Shown: positions 31,901 to 37,500 of the stretch, piece after piece
Position numbering within the stretch: position 1 is the stretch's first letter
How the letters are laid out: every line of letters begins with the position of its first letter
Assembly: GCA_002361485.1 (NCBI GenBank)
Contig: DESZ01000025.1
Location: 1 to 64,000 of the forward strand
Direction: 5' to 3'
DNA from: Cyanobacteria bacterium UBA3301
GTDB lineage: Bacteria > Cyanobacteriota > Vampirovibrionia > Gastranaerophilales > Gastranaerophilaceae
DNA length: 64,000 nucleotides
The notes under the pieces: generated by a model
The model's input: only the letters and a program-made list of their open reading frames with translations
Told to the model about the DNA's origin: nothing
Databases searched by the model: none
Made by a program: the position numbers and the translations under genes

Positions 31901-32841
31901 AGGGGTTAAATGCTTATGGTAAAGGAGATACTTTATCACTTGATGTGTTAGGGGTTGATTCGGATGTCGTAAATGATGTTGTAAAAAATCCTCAAAGAAA
32001 TTCGTATAATGAACAAAAGCCGGTCGATAATGTTCCTGATAAATTCAAAAATGACCAAAATAGATTACCATTCTACGGTTATGACTTTAGGGCAGATAAT
32101 GCGGTAATTTCAGTTAACGATTATGCGCCTGAAAACAGAGGGGTATCTTTTGATACGTTGTATGCGGATAATGCATATATAAATACTAATGACACCAATT
32201 TGGGTGTTCAGGACGGTTATATTAATAATTACGCAGAACTAAGAAACCGTGATAAAATTGCGGTTGTTGATAATGATTACAGAAGAATAGTTAGACCTGC
32301 GGACATTCAATTATATACGGAAAAAACAGGTTCATTTGCGCTTGACTTGAGTGAATCAATCAATATGCATACAACGGCTCCGACGGTTTATAACAATCCT
32401 CATATGCTTGTAAACGGTTATCATAGTGCTTGGAACTTTGTCAACAGAGAATTTAAAGAAAATAAAGATTTGATTGACAGAATTGATGAATCGACAGCAT
32501 TGGATGAAAGAAGATATGATGAAAGTTTAAAACGTATATCAATGAGATTTGATACAACCGAAGATGACGGATTGCAATCAAATGTTGAGATTTATGATAT
32601 TTCTACAACAGGTGCATTGATAAGGAACGATAAGAAATTAAAACGCGGCAAAAAGACAATCATTAATTTGAAATTTGATGATGTTGACATAAATGTAACA
32701 GCAAAGGTAGTAAATACAAAAGGTAATATGGCAGGTATAGAATTTGTAGATATGCCTGATGACGTTGCAAACAAGATTTTATACAGATATATGCAGCAGG
32801 CAGATTCAATGAAATCAAATTTAACAACATCATCAATATAA
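13960..32841 (+). CDS. Giant LktA-like two-partner-secretion exoprotein with C-terminal PilZ domain
   Basis: One uninterrupted frame encodes 6,293 residues. A long signal peptide ends near LNTLA-SE (about 39). The TPS secretion domain follows: GNTYNIEAAKVSG, DKFDLSKGDIANLVY and SPNGMIVGASG at 120-130, then LLNVGSLSVLTP. This matches the leukotoxin-LktA-type filamentous adhesins. Residues about 270-3150 are beta-helical repeats with TNAIIDSSEIEADN-like units. A helical insert with two cysteines (C3387, C3414) interrupts this at about 3160-3500. Highly regular beta-helix repeats fill 3900-5560. The C-terminus has a PilZ domain: RISMR at 6192-6196 and DISTTG at 6213-6218. The mature chain has only four cysteines. 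The start is GTG 13960 or ATG 13981. It is exported presumably by the divergent TpsB; an adhesive surface fibre is inferred. Confidence 0.9.
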   Translation: MKKNERFMRKTNFGKKKIIASILCANMMLMSMPLNTLASEITGITPNGNTYNIEAAKVSGSTGFRHYDKFDLSKGDIANLVYKNNYSKFVNLVNDQIKINGLVQTLKDNSFYNGHAIFVSPNGMIVGASGLLNVGSLSVLTPNQNSYNAFKSAYEVGGLEEYQYNNSEYNNLIKSSDGKIIINGKILAREEVNLYGSDIQIGDGANRAGIIAGYSGENTFSDLSAAEATFNSLVSNNITNTNGFALSNGKIQIVANKELVLGDAAGNITAKVDIKKADIGANEVDISSTAKVDRQERIDLAEAKVNIEDSNITGDTVKITANASQNKKLNTENIIDDGRWIAGALMDIFGGDTPSVFSLWGVAGKADADVTIKNSTINALKATALNAENPDLSVYIHAESSSETEENANFLTPSLIKFVTSDEATLDKYFSTDFYEGFEGARSSATVNIENSTINAISEDAKNVEISTDAYSSLDANNGLLAMFLPVGMYGLGTETISKAIVTGSTLNVTKGDIDVTAVSTNENSIVIDNDSLFSIKLEDGFLAMILNNNVKTETEASIINSTANTKNLTVFATNLANSSAEVTMEAVAGEKDSNNQESHGNSAVSAVAILNHSSNNVTALIKDSEINTEDTVVLAQSLNVTENAADGSIDDKMVKKPEVFDKNMQDFLKDSQKKYFNHNIFEKLRGQNIITAGEDENPFAEAGGAVVLNYTNNNTTAKIENSKVAAGDVTVQANTIDLLSNAATTDTQGEGQYGLSASVIYNQQNNTTNAIIDSSEIEADNVTVDATTELPMNVGKLTFGLKLPFAIQGINSFYVGGEFASEANGKWSADVITPKTDNSAPAFEMTGVAEQNIRTTYNNLKPKFRLSGFFNNMAQSNSIGSNAAASGSVVYNEVNNNTNAIIQNGSSITINPAEGNADEGKLTVNAVNSVIGYNGLGMFDYLIQKINYKIPGQYDWEYEPTVYGGKFGLGANVLWNNYTNNTTAKIDNSSVDAQKGSINVDSATEQSYMSITMTGAKSEKFGIDGSINVQKIKGDTLSTISNITGENSITAKDISVNAGKAHIKTTGGKVKRDDDTSQIKWKEQNADASGDEKYIREANDEITNIIAQGAWTSQYEEINNTVQQNSQGVAVGASVNVTEIDRNVKATIDNAIIDSSDTLTVNSDTYNQKIDVEIAAAFSGGVTQKEAEVEDVQQNANDAQDDENIFGNLFDGEDEYMRNPVGNDLTALQSQFSMSLAGAVDITTDNTNVESSIKNSQDINVGNTLTVNSNRESKNITIGGTVAKSKKVGAGAAVNIYKQEGSVKSYIDGSTITFSGENPELKMDSINKNWILNIGIGAGAAVNTAAEGKGFQAAVGGSASINTLKPTIEAYINNSTISMDEGKSGSIDTSINAKSDVDIYNIAGGGSLVYGAQNGVSAGAALNYNNIKNEISTYIKDSTLEDIGKLTILSDADNDLSDWAIAGAIVAGTNGGAFSFAGGADIDYIHDTISSKIIKSNITAGDNIEVKANSKSDNLGVAGTFDITTAQSGVGVNGDVVVNVYRNDIIAEIDKDSNILKAKDVKVSATSTEKSNVIPVGLSVATNEQLLIAAANVGVNVIDNTVKAYASGNIGSDDDAQKINKLTVSAYDETTLYSRGGTLALASADAVVNIAGSVNVDKIDKTVEAKIKDADVKANGDVSVLATSINSLGGTKDENNQYTRDDVTTDAYRDKMLTKNENGDYDGLSLNNSFQNWNMFYDLAVGSNISVGGAGIGKVIENTVTAEVSASTVESNTLSIGSSDYSVKNIIAGSIAASGKAAAGLQAIYTRDNSTTNALITNGSNLTIADKIEMLANNKKDSYEILIAGSGAGKGVINANVVLNNVTDKATAKIDNTSTDNEIKAGQIKISADEDINSSHIIVTAGGASNLALSVSPTINNYDMTTQSIISATTIKDASIDMNAQSKLGTLDISAGVAGVGQGVSGVGNAIKNSYTNKVKSYIDGATIDTEKAININGNSIIDANNWLATVAVAGQGVSIPVNVLLNYVNSELEAGIKNSKIENAGAITINTNKDKEDVLKNNAIIIGFAGQGVNASVNVIKNEYTNTVSSYVDNTQSTKIDSIDVNAYSKRNTNNINVGIGFTGEGANLMANAVVNELKSTTRSYVDAKSKTLNITNGLNLEAKDIAAARNTLATGKGAGLGAAVGADINLYYSDNLAKAEILSGDSGQINAGSAALNSELLNATNDVSGSVSFGLAAIPVDVQIVEIGKRTGTYSALEQDYINKANSLIPDKLKNTATTPSSDVKTGAISSVNGNLKTTNDISINSESKLNGLDKDGNLVDKFKFEKVNINATGATIGVAIKNIQLANNTISEIAGGKVESSGGNVSLNSKSGADVELVYREVEVSGARASGGSVVYNNTAETLAQVKDATVNANDIEINSKSTNKSFVDATNVVVTGADIVTVDLAEVKDTNKTSAIITGNTNIDAKGKLTLHSTTSTDVTSDRLTIPVRAASLVDVTRNEANVNTITRALIENVNGEINAQNLDIITDYDKMSVFSKSNVVAVSAASLAAYNDCGSYMNADFKSGIDSPSALTLNVADTTNITTAKDNGTEGLISKGRMHGVDVDIAGLYEGAFSKAENDAKSVTVLNVKNHTSNNLNINQYLKSTAEAIANNTKVSGLGVAAIAADSKDTSTMTLDISGTNTITQNAVINATHNSNTISDLSGFSFGLLVSGARLRIDSDMESNTTGNIGGNFDAGSAKITFDTIRNSTLSKSSGSGGFINVSNPEAINNLTGTSVLNIKDITSDDKKGINNWSISNKSTNTFDVTTSNGSGGFINVAVDNLKLTFDTSTNTNIENSNINSTGQVKFEVENKGIIKDQATNVGGGFVAVSTNDVKNNYNSGAKLSLKNTKINAKDIDLKTSSDLRTKDSDYIEYAGTAGGFVAVQDLDLKNTLTQSSEIDIQNSILEATKDIKLHALTSSFFKQKIESNGYGFVSVPRAYNNLEVTNNNKITLDNSSKIKASDELDVSFDSNNTLAVRTVSDARNFEGKPSAYANLYFTVNNTLDNSGSMEAGNLVDINFMNNSINALTQYAHSECHAAVASTNEGTELKRTINNTLNVNSNADITSGKDVEITYSSGKNNVSSTVSWKTVSYALFGIPISDSDSYSVDKPVDNYVLKNNGKIVAGQGNNKYMKINRDGSIDKETLKGFYDDDYILSDGEIISGEIIKQRTLDSIQIEINNINESLEEISQTITSLGETLNDFEDKKDVIQLKIDEINNLINNGAILTNDKQDAQGNSDFNTIIQNDIKALIVSDSDDTKITETQYNTITTSYNNKLAEIEAQNTAIFNHNAKPENIDNQQPYIEVPTITEFIETQDYGLSDAQKTTISNGYDSVNNNVSMTEKCGFSVYQNSTGKYVAVTTPTGTGNAQTCEELTQFNNAIEDINAQMEPYQDERTSALNTHAMLQANRVSLTSQYNDVYNTDSSAYDQHSGSYSITFNDIKPKDAHISVDGAYNHNINGNGIFSVASNGLKVDNYSTRTLLFNDLNIDSVANRSGLIIGGKNHSEFADKAQAVSGADAYFYVHNIIGHKTFGNLPTSGVHYKSGGDGISGITINNYYDVNHPFASTFDIPEPTTRSDIYIIGSVNTSGDLNIWNESGGIMIANDSGINSGKMSLISTNNAVVWLIYNETDTTPINIKTNDYIFAQNGFSILTNKDVNIQGTIETGYSNRNITITEDMIKPENLIYDPTSGETNLINLGGDKVSFYLNDTNNIKAIYKDGQIYLYNLPEDITDPLVSISDVNVSLSGKVKMANGLQNIIIDNKTNAQLNVANIYNKQFRGGMTPENINKTEDGEIILNTVDHATTNITSNGKLSLNGIIQNSIVTNFHDFHKENGILNITANNGLEVKPQTKLIDHIPTTVDSILSHGKTTITLNNGQGDIDGKITTTGELNISNKGTGALNLNSNISNDASRNVYPETLISEGIINISNEGTGTLNIFGDIDETEGAIKVQSNAQTNITGSIYDKKGNIDITSKGLQSSNESKIVTDEGDITITNNDSNLDLKGYISSESGNVSIQNNGTSASIAGFISDDKGDLTIRNTKGDMTISSIILHNSTNRNAEGMISIINDPTGGKLDIQNKVQTWGKGRTQQDKTTAILIDNQSAANGMSISNEVTARIGDIIIKNAVDELSISGNVTDGNGNIEISNQKSKTEISGNITTQEGNIDITSVGLDTTEDSIITTNNGNITVQNVPYYDAQTDTTQNGTMNLSGDIRDFDGIINIDSYGDAVVGGYITDEKGYVIIRNLRGDMTVSADVNLNYLNNEEEGFISIGSLSSGKKLDITGNIINWGEGHTNQSGTNAINIMNTSSSSDGVTISGTLSARTGAVNVENQYGKLTTTNDAVISNTEKGAINIINTGKNGAEIRGNIIANEGNIGIINTKNDLLVNAEIIERKGNINITNSGATLTYLGNTLNEFGDTKVVNNGTGIAQIGASIDNTGNVTINNNKGENLVFSGEINNFGNTSITNSKGVLHINGDITNEHGSIMIQNEGVSAEITSKINNDTGSIAISNKDGHLRITETAEINNTSNRENSNITIVNYGEDTTIPSNLMIAGNINSYNKGYISIINNGDEANLSGDIFAKDGDIGITNSNAGKLSFTGNIVDYKGDVSILNNSDDGAEIGGTVLDEQGDIEIINNGGDLKVTSEITHNYLHRDAQGMISITNSSNAGKVEINSTIATDGAGKTDDDGKTTAILIDNQSRYNGMSLNSTLSARLGDIIIKNANENLSTAGMISNYEKGGVSITNSGLDYTNTASILVKEGDVAITNNGTNDVGKLLLGGSVNNQKGNTTISNKGAITEVSGTIDNVGGNTTITNTNGLTRIVGDVTNKGGDISVINSGDFTEITSAIDNEAGSIHISNSKGNLNITDTAKITNTTENEDDSITIANAGGILNLKGDVESTDKGDIEITNTGNGKANIESNVVANEGDIDISNSNAGELNISGSVIDYNGNIDVTNASTDGTTIASTGKITNVKGDTTITNDKGDLTVQQGAQIVNTESGNIVAENKGGKFTISGLFKHAEIGNITVKNSGNKELDITSTGQVLAANGNINIQNSNDGAMNIAGHITDENGKIDIINSSKDGAEISGTILDKEGDTTIFNAGGALDISGNVVDNIGDIKVVNNGADGTSISGTIHALDGDTTVYNTKGELGISGYVVDDKGKLGITNTSDKQTTISGTVLDKEGDTSIFTNGGLTVTDNGYVVDNKGKLDITNKGGDGIDIQGTVFAKDGDATLYNDAGKLDVSGNVVDDKGDLKLINHGADGTNISGVVLAKDGDTTVYNTKGGLDISGNVVDNKGNLDITNNGEDKASISGIVLAKEGDINVYNSNDGALEISGAVKDENGKISITNDSKDGTLISGNVTNVKDDTKITNNDGDLTITETGKVTNTEGGDIDVENNGAKFTIAGLIKHIGDAIGNIFVNNKGDKELEVATTGRIETSNGDIDIDNSNDGGIVVAGFVGSDMGVTDINNTSQDGINIKTSGVVNNKDGNIEISNTGANGIDIQGSVKTDKQDIKITNKDSDIRIGEYDSDNDNYINAVAGNVVINQTNGNILNNITDPTSTNTHQNHDLGNPDHAYKTLIAAGNNLTINAKDGDIGSTSHANPGFSINADTRDYTESINVNVGGDLVARATNENETDSRLVNIRAKDSDLKVKDVTSDGNVMLTAADWKQADTRPTPKNDESYFKGYSILNTADVDDASVSGQMISVIASDNIGSADKKFIYNQDTASNPKSSVSFEAENDINLTGRANSSNETKIYQLVSKHGDIDFDMESDAVIKEITAGKGLRLTQKAQNLTIYNLGTSYSSAGQTGEKFDDMLYPHDDIVYGDSSDKSGESAIPNYAIIRVLDAMDTPNRGDSNLKIYSAYVRGNHGENTQYYPDGSRLADYTLMADNIYANSDKAPDSTVSTKENPNGYKQTDKSYDLSGFGIEDGKKYPAQGLNAYGKGDTLSLDVLGVDSDVVNDVVKNPQRNSYNEQKPVDNVPDKFKNDQNRLPFYGYDFRADNAVISVNDYAPENRGVSFDTLYADNAYINTNDTNLGVQDGYINNYAELRNRDKIAVVDNDYRRIVRPADIQLYTEKTGSFALDLSESINMHTTAPTVYNNPHMLVNGYHSAWNFVNREFKENKDLIDRIDESTALDERRYDESLKRISMRFDTTEDDGLQSNVEIYDISTTGALIRNDKKLKRGKKTIINLKFDDVDINVTAKVVNTKGNMAGIEFVDMPDDVANKILYRYMQQADSMKSNLTTSSI
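23440..24450 (+). other. Helical/coiled-coil insert inside the giant beta-helix protein
   Basis: Residues about 3160-3500 depart from the beta-helix pattern. A coiled-coil-like stretch (IEINNINESLEEISQTITSL and the following residues, about 3210-3270) is followed by a loop with two cysteines at 3387 and 3414, more helical sequence (CEELTQFNNAIEDINAQMEP), then a return to beta-helix at ISVDGAYNHNINGNG. This looks like a stalk or hairpin protruding from the fibre. Confidence 0.65.
26240..28330 (+). repeat. About 200-residue super-repeats within the giant gene
   Basis: Three related blocks begin near 26241 (NAEGMISI, then TTAILIDNQSAANGMSIS), 26855 (NNEEEGFISIG, then NTSSSSDGVTISG) and 28031 (RDAQGMISI, then TTAILIDNQSRYNGMSL). 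Spacing is about 600 nt or a multiple of it. Within each, ARxGxIxIxN follows. This indicates segmental duplication. Confidence 0.7.
29050..30560 (+). repeat. 45-residue tandem coils and a duplicated GKFTISGL block in the giant gene
   Basis: Between about 29390 and 30130 the protein repeats every ~45 residues (two beta-helix coils): DISGNVVDNIGD, GISGYVVDDKGK, DVSGNVVDDKGD, DISGNVVDNKGN. On both sides lie related blocks, near 29050-29360 (GGKFTISGLFKHAEIGNI) and 30240-30530 (GAKFTIAGLIKHIGDAIGNI), about 1.19 kb apart, so the array sits between two copies of a longer duplication. Confidence 0.75.
32518..32805 (+). other. PilZ domain coding segment at the exoprotein C-terminus
   Basis: Residues about 6187-6280 have both c-di-GMP-binding signatures: RxxxR as RISMR (R6192, R6196) and D/NxSxxG as DISTTG (D6213, S6215, G6218). 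The strand pattern after them (KKTIINLKFDDVDINVTAKV, then NMAGIEFVDM and a final helix VANKILYRYMQQ) is typical of PilZ. PilZ domains are normally cytoplasmic, so finding one at the end of an exported protein is unexpected. Confidence 0.8.
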
Positions 32842-32860
32842 AAAAATATAATTGTTAAAT

Positions 32861-32892
32861 AAAAGGTCGGATTTATAAATTCGACCTTTTTT
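32861..32892 (+). terminator. Rho-independent terminator after the giant gene
   Basis: AAAAGGTCG (32861-32869) pairs with CGACCTTTT (32882-32890), extended by partial pairing of the A/T-rich inner part, and is followed by TT. The remaining 32893-33015 holds nothing I can identify. Confidence 0.8.
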
Positions 32893-33015
32893 ATAAAGAT
32901 TGCAGCGCACAGGTTGGATGAAACCTAAAAAATAATCTGTTTTAAAACGGTATCCTCTTACAGAATCATTATTGCATAAAATTTAACTTTATATATTTAA
33001 AATTTACTGTATTTC

Positions 33016-33059
33016 CTAACCGTAAACTAACAATTAAGTTTTAACATTTGTGTTAGAAT
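33016..33059 (+). promoter_or_regulatory. Efflux-operon promoter with CTAAC direct repeats
   Basis: CTAAC occurs at 33016-33020 and 33027-33031 (11-nt period), followed by TTAAC at 33041. An extended -10, TG-T-TAGAAT, lies at 33051-33059; the second CTAAC overlaps the position of its -35. The same spaced repeat is found at the promoter of the 41398-42090 response regulator, so this is probably its operator. Confidence 0.55.
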
Positions 33060-33187
33060 AGATTAGTTTAAGAAGGATGAAACGGATAATAAATAAAGTT
33101 GCGATTATACATCTGTCTTAAAGATTACACATAGCATATTAGTATGTAATTATTTACAAGTGCGCAAATATTGTTGAAGGTATAAAA

Positions 33188-34570
33188 TTGTTTAAATATA
33201 TAAAATACACAATTATTATATTATTAATGTTAGGGATTGTCGGATTGAATAACGTTGTTTTTGCGATATCCCCAAGTTATAAATCCGGAGTTTCAAAACA
33301 ACAAAAAAATAATGAAGATGATAAAAAATTTGAACTGTACCATTTTTGGGAAAATTATATGGATGAATATTTGTCATCATATGTTTTAGAAGCTTTAGAA
33401 CAAAATCATTCCCTAAAAATTGCAAATGACAGATTAAGACAATCGCAAGCTTTATTAGGTACTATAAATGCCCAAAGATTACCGCATATCGGTGTCAATC
33501 CAAGTATTTATCCGTACAGATCTTTATCAGGAAAAAATTATAGTTCATACAATGATATATCTATGCCATTATTTTTTAATTGGGAAATTGATATATTCGG
33601 AAAACTTTCCGATAAAGTACAATCCGGAAGATATGACGTAAAAATAGCAAAAGAGAATGTTAATATTCAAAAATTATCTCTAACGTCAGAAGTTTGCGCA
33701 ATGTATTTTAATATTATCCTTACGGATGAGTTGATACAAAACGAAGAAGAAATTCTTAAAAATCTTGAAGAAGTTCTTAAACTAAAAAAGCAATTATATG
33801 AAGGCGGCATAATAAAATATGACGATGTGTATATTACAGAATATGAAAAAATAAATATGCAAAATGAGTTAAACACTCTGTATAAACAAAAAGATATTCT
33901 ATCACATGCATTTTCATTTTTAAGAGCGGTAGCCCCTAAAAAGAGTATTTACCATAGAACAATGGATGAAACGGTTCTTCCGTTTTTACCTGATGCTGAA
34001 ATTAATTCGGATTTAATATTCAACAGACCTGATGTTATACAAGCTGAGTATGCCATAAAAAAAGCGGCATTTGATGTTAAAGTTGCAAAAAAAATGTTTC
34101 TTCCTTCTTTTAATTTGAATGAAATTGTCGGATTTGAGAGTTTTAAAGCAGGAAGATTATTCAATTGGGAAAGCATAGTTTATCAGTTTGGTGCGGGGTT
34201 ATTATTTGATTTGTATTCCGGCGGATATAAAAAATACTTTTTAAAATATAATAAAGAACTGGCTCTTGAAAAATTACATAAATATGATTACACAATTCTT
34301 GATGCAGTAAGAGAAGTAGAAGATTGCCTGTCAAGTTATAAGACGGATTACAAAGCATATATTGATTTTAAAGCTATGATGGCAAATTCTCAGCATTATT
34401 ATAATGTTGCAAATACCAGATATTTGTCCGGTATAGGCAACAGAATTGATGTACTTGATGCCAGACGACAATATTTAATAAATGAAAATGCCACAAATAA
34501 AGCAAAAACAGCATCATTAATAGATACAGTGAGCTTATATAAGGCATTGGGGAGTAGAATTCATGAGTAA
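33188..34570 (+). CDS. Outer-membrane efflux channel (TolC/NodT-type OMF)
   Basis: The 460-residue protein forms the outer-membrane/periplasmic tunnel of the efflux system. An N-terminal hydrophobic export segment (YTIIILLMLGIVGLNNVVFA) is followed by two structural repeats typical of OEP proteins. The first is YVLEALEQNHSLKIANDRLRQ, and the second has the conserved NRPDVIQAEYAIKKAAFDVK and the strand WESIVYQFGAGLLFDLYSGG. No lipobox Cys follows the signal peptide. The TTG start at 33188 is supported by GAAGG seven nt upstream. A roughly 120-nt leader separates it from the predicted promoter. It overlaps the RND gene by 8 nt, so it is the first gene of a three-gene operon. Confidence 0.88.
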   Translation: MFKYIKYTIIILLMLGIVGLNNVVFAISPSYKSGVSKQQKNNEDDKKFELYHFWENYMDEYLSSYVLEALEQNHSLKIANDRLRQSQALLGTINAQRLPHIGVNPSIYPYRSLSGKNYSSYNDISMPLFFNWEIDIFGKLSDKVQSGRYDVKIAKENVNIQKLSLTSEVCAMYFNIILTDELIQNEEEILKNLEEVLKLKKQLYEGGIIKYDDVYITEYEKINMQNELNTLYKQKDILSHAFSFLRAVAPKKSIYHRTMDETVLPFLPDAEINSDLIFNRPDVIQAEYAIKKAAFDVKVAKKMFLPSFNLNEIVGFESFKAGRLFNWESIVYQFGAGLLFDLYSGGYKKYFLKYNKELALEKLHKYDYTILDAVREVEDCLSSYKTDYKAYIDFKAMMANSQHYYNVANTRYLSGIGNRIDVLDARRQYLINENATNKAKTASLIDTVSLYKALGSRIHE

Positions 34571-37500
34571 ATTTATAAAAGCAGCTTTAAAATATTATTA
34601 TACCGTATTTGTATTCGCTCTTTTTATTTTGATTTTGGGTCTGGTTGCAATATTTTTTACTCCGACTGATATTTTTCCTGAAATAAACACTCCTGCTGTT
34701 GTTGCTGTATGGAACTATAACGGGATGCCTGCTAAAGATGTAGAAAATCGTATAGTTTCAATTGCGGAGCGTGCGTATTCTGCTAATATGAATGATGTTG
34801 AGCATATTGAATCACAATCATTATACGGGGTTGGGGTAATAAAAGTATTTTTACACCCCGGAGCTGATGTTAATACCGCGATAACACAATTAAGTTCGGC
34901 ATCACAAGTTGCACTAAATAATATGCCGCTTGGGATAAGGCCTCCGCAAGTTATAAAATACACTCCAACAACCATTCCGGTATTGCAGGTTGTTGTATCA
35001 TCAAAAAAATTACCGTTGCTTGATGTATCAGATTTGGCTCAAAATATAATAAAAGTGCAAATGTCTAAAGTAGAAGGTTCTCAAATACCGTTGCCTATGG
35101 GTGGTTTGTCCCGTCAAATAATGGTTGACCTTGATATGCAAAAAATGGAAGCGCGCGGGCTCACGCCTTTGGCAGTAACAGAAACCTTAGCGGAACAAAA
35201 TGTTATATTACCGTCAGGAAATGCTAAAATAGGCGGCTTTGATTATTACATTACATTGAATAATGCAACAAGAACAATTGATGAAATGAACATGTTCCCA
35301 ATAAAATCAAAAGACGGAGAAACCGTCTATTTACGGGATATAGCATATATTCATAACGGAAATGCCGTTCAAGAAAATGTTGTCCGCCATGACGGGGTGG
35401 CAGGAAGTTTGATGACGGTTTATAAAGCAGGAAAAACCTCAACTATTAAAGTTGTTGACGGGTGCAAAAAAATAATTCCTGTAATTAAAAAAATGGTTCC
35501 TTCAGGAATTCAAATGCACGAATTATTTGACCAATCCATATTTGTTAAAAGTTCAATAAACAGCGTTATTTTTGAAGGAACACTCGCTGCTATACTGACA
35601 GCATTAATGATTTTACTGTTTTTAGGCAGTAAGCGTTCTACCTTTATTGTTGCTGTTTCTATACCTTTATCAATATTATTTGCAATAATTTGTCTGTCAT
35701 TAAGCGGACAGACTTTAAATATTATGACCCTTAGCGGAATGGCATTAGCTATTGGTATGCTTGTTGATAATTCAACTGTTGTACTTGAAAATATCCTGAG
35801 AAATAAGGAAATTTACAAAAATAGAATAAGCTTGCAGGAAATTATTTGTAAATCAGCTTCTGAAGTTGCAGTACCTACTCTAATTTCAACATTATCAATA
35901 TGTATGGTTTTTGCACCGATATTTTTGATGAAAAGTGCTACCAAATTTTTATTTGCGCCGATGGCATTATCGGTAATATGCGCAATGATTGGCTCTTACT
36001 TATTATCTAATACTATTGTTCCTGTTATGGTTGATAAGCTGCTAAAGAAAACAGAAGTGCTTAAGCCTGATACATTATTATATAATTTACACGAATCGGT
36101 AAATAAAAGTTTTGCAAAATTAAGAAGAATATACAAACAATTTTTAGTAAAACAAGTTATGAGAAATCCTAAAAAGACACTGCAATTTTCTGCTATTGTT
36201 ATAATAATATCTTTTTGTTTGTTACCGTTTATAGGAGAAAATTTCTTCCCTAATGTTGATGCGGGCCAAATCAGGCTTCATGTGTATGCACAACACGGAA
36301 CAAGAATTGAAGATACCGCAAGGGCTTTTTCTGATATTGAAAAAACTATAAAAACAGTTATTCCTGAAAAAGAAATTGACACAATGCTTGATAATATCGG
36401 AATTCCTGTAAGTATGTTGAATCTTGCATTTATGGATAATTCTCAGTTGGGAATGGGTGACGGGGAAATTTTAATTTCCCTAAAGAAACACCACAAACCA
36501 ACACAAAAATATATTAAAGAACTTCGTAAAGTTTTAAATGAGAAATATCCTAATATGATATTTTTCTTCCAAAGTGCCGATATGGTCGGAAAAATTTTAA
36601 ATTTCGGACTTGCTTCGCCTATTGATGTTCAAATACAAGGTGAAGATATAAAAGGGAATTATATTCTTGCTCTTAATATGCTAGAAGATATTAAGAGAGT
36701 AAAAGGGGTAGCTGATGCGCATGTTCATCAAATTACCGATTATCCGGAAATAAAACTGGAAGTTGATAAGGTAAAAGCAGCTAATATGGGACTAACACAG
36801 GCTGAAGTTGCCAAAAACATGATTATCGCGCTATCATCAAGTGCGCAGGCAATGCCTGCTTATTGGGTTGATCCTGAGAACGGTGTTAATTATCTCCTTG
36901 CACTGCAAGTACCGCCATATTGGATAAATTCTGTTAAAGATGTTATGGATGTTCCGCTTGCTTTCAGCGGTAATAAACCGATTCGCCTATCTAATGTCGC
37001 AACGATTCATGAAAGTACGGCACCAAGCGTTGTAAATCATTATGATATTATGCCAGTTTATGATATTTTGATAAACATTCAAGATAGAGATTTAGATTCA
37101 GTGGCTGATGATATTCATAAAATTGTTAAAAAATATGAGAAGCAAGCCCCAAGAGGAACATTTATTAATATTTTAGGACAAGCTAACGCAATGAAAACAG
37201 CATTTGCATCATTATTGTCAGGATTATTGCTTGCATTGATTTTGGTATATCTATTAATTGTTACCAACTTCCAATCATGGAGAAATCCGTTTATTATAAT
37301 TACCCCGGTACCGATTGCTTTGGCGGGTATATTATGGATGTTATATGCGACGGATACAACATTTAGCATACAGGTTATGATGGGTTCAATTATGACTATC
37401 GGGGTATCTTGTTCAAATTCTATTTTAGTAGTTTCGTTTGCAACAGATAAAATGAAAAAGGGTTTTAATTCTGTCAGAGCAGCTGTTGATGCAGGATTTA

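Noticed and set aside
32893..33015. Possible structured RNA between the giant gene and the efflux promoter
   Set aside because: Only a short AGGTT/AACCT pairing is visible; no known riboswitch or ncRNA pattern is recognisable.
33077..33121. Possible 14-codon leader peptide upstream of the efflux operon (ATG 33077)
   Set aside because: The purine-rich AGAAGG touches the ATG with no spacing, and no attenuator hairpin follows before 33188.
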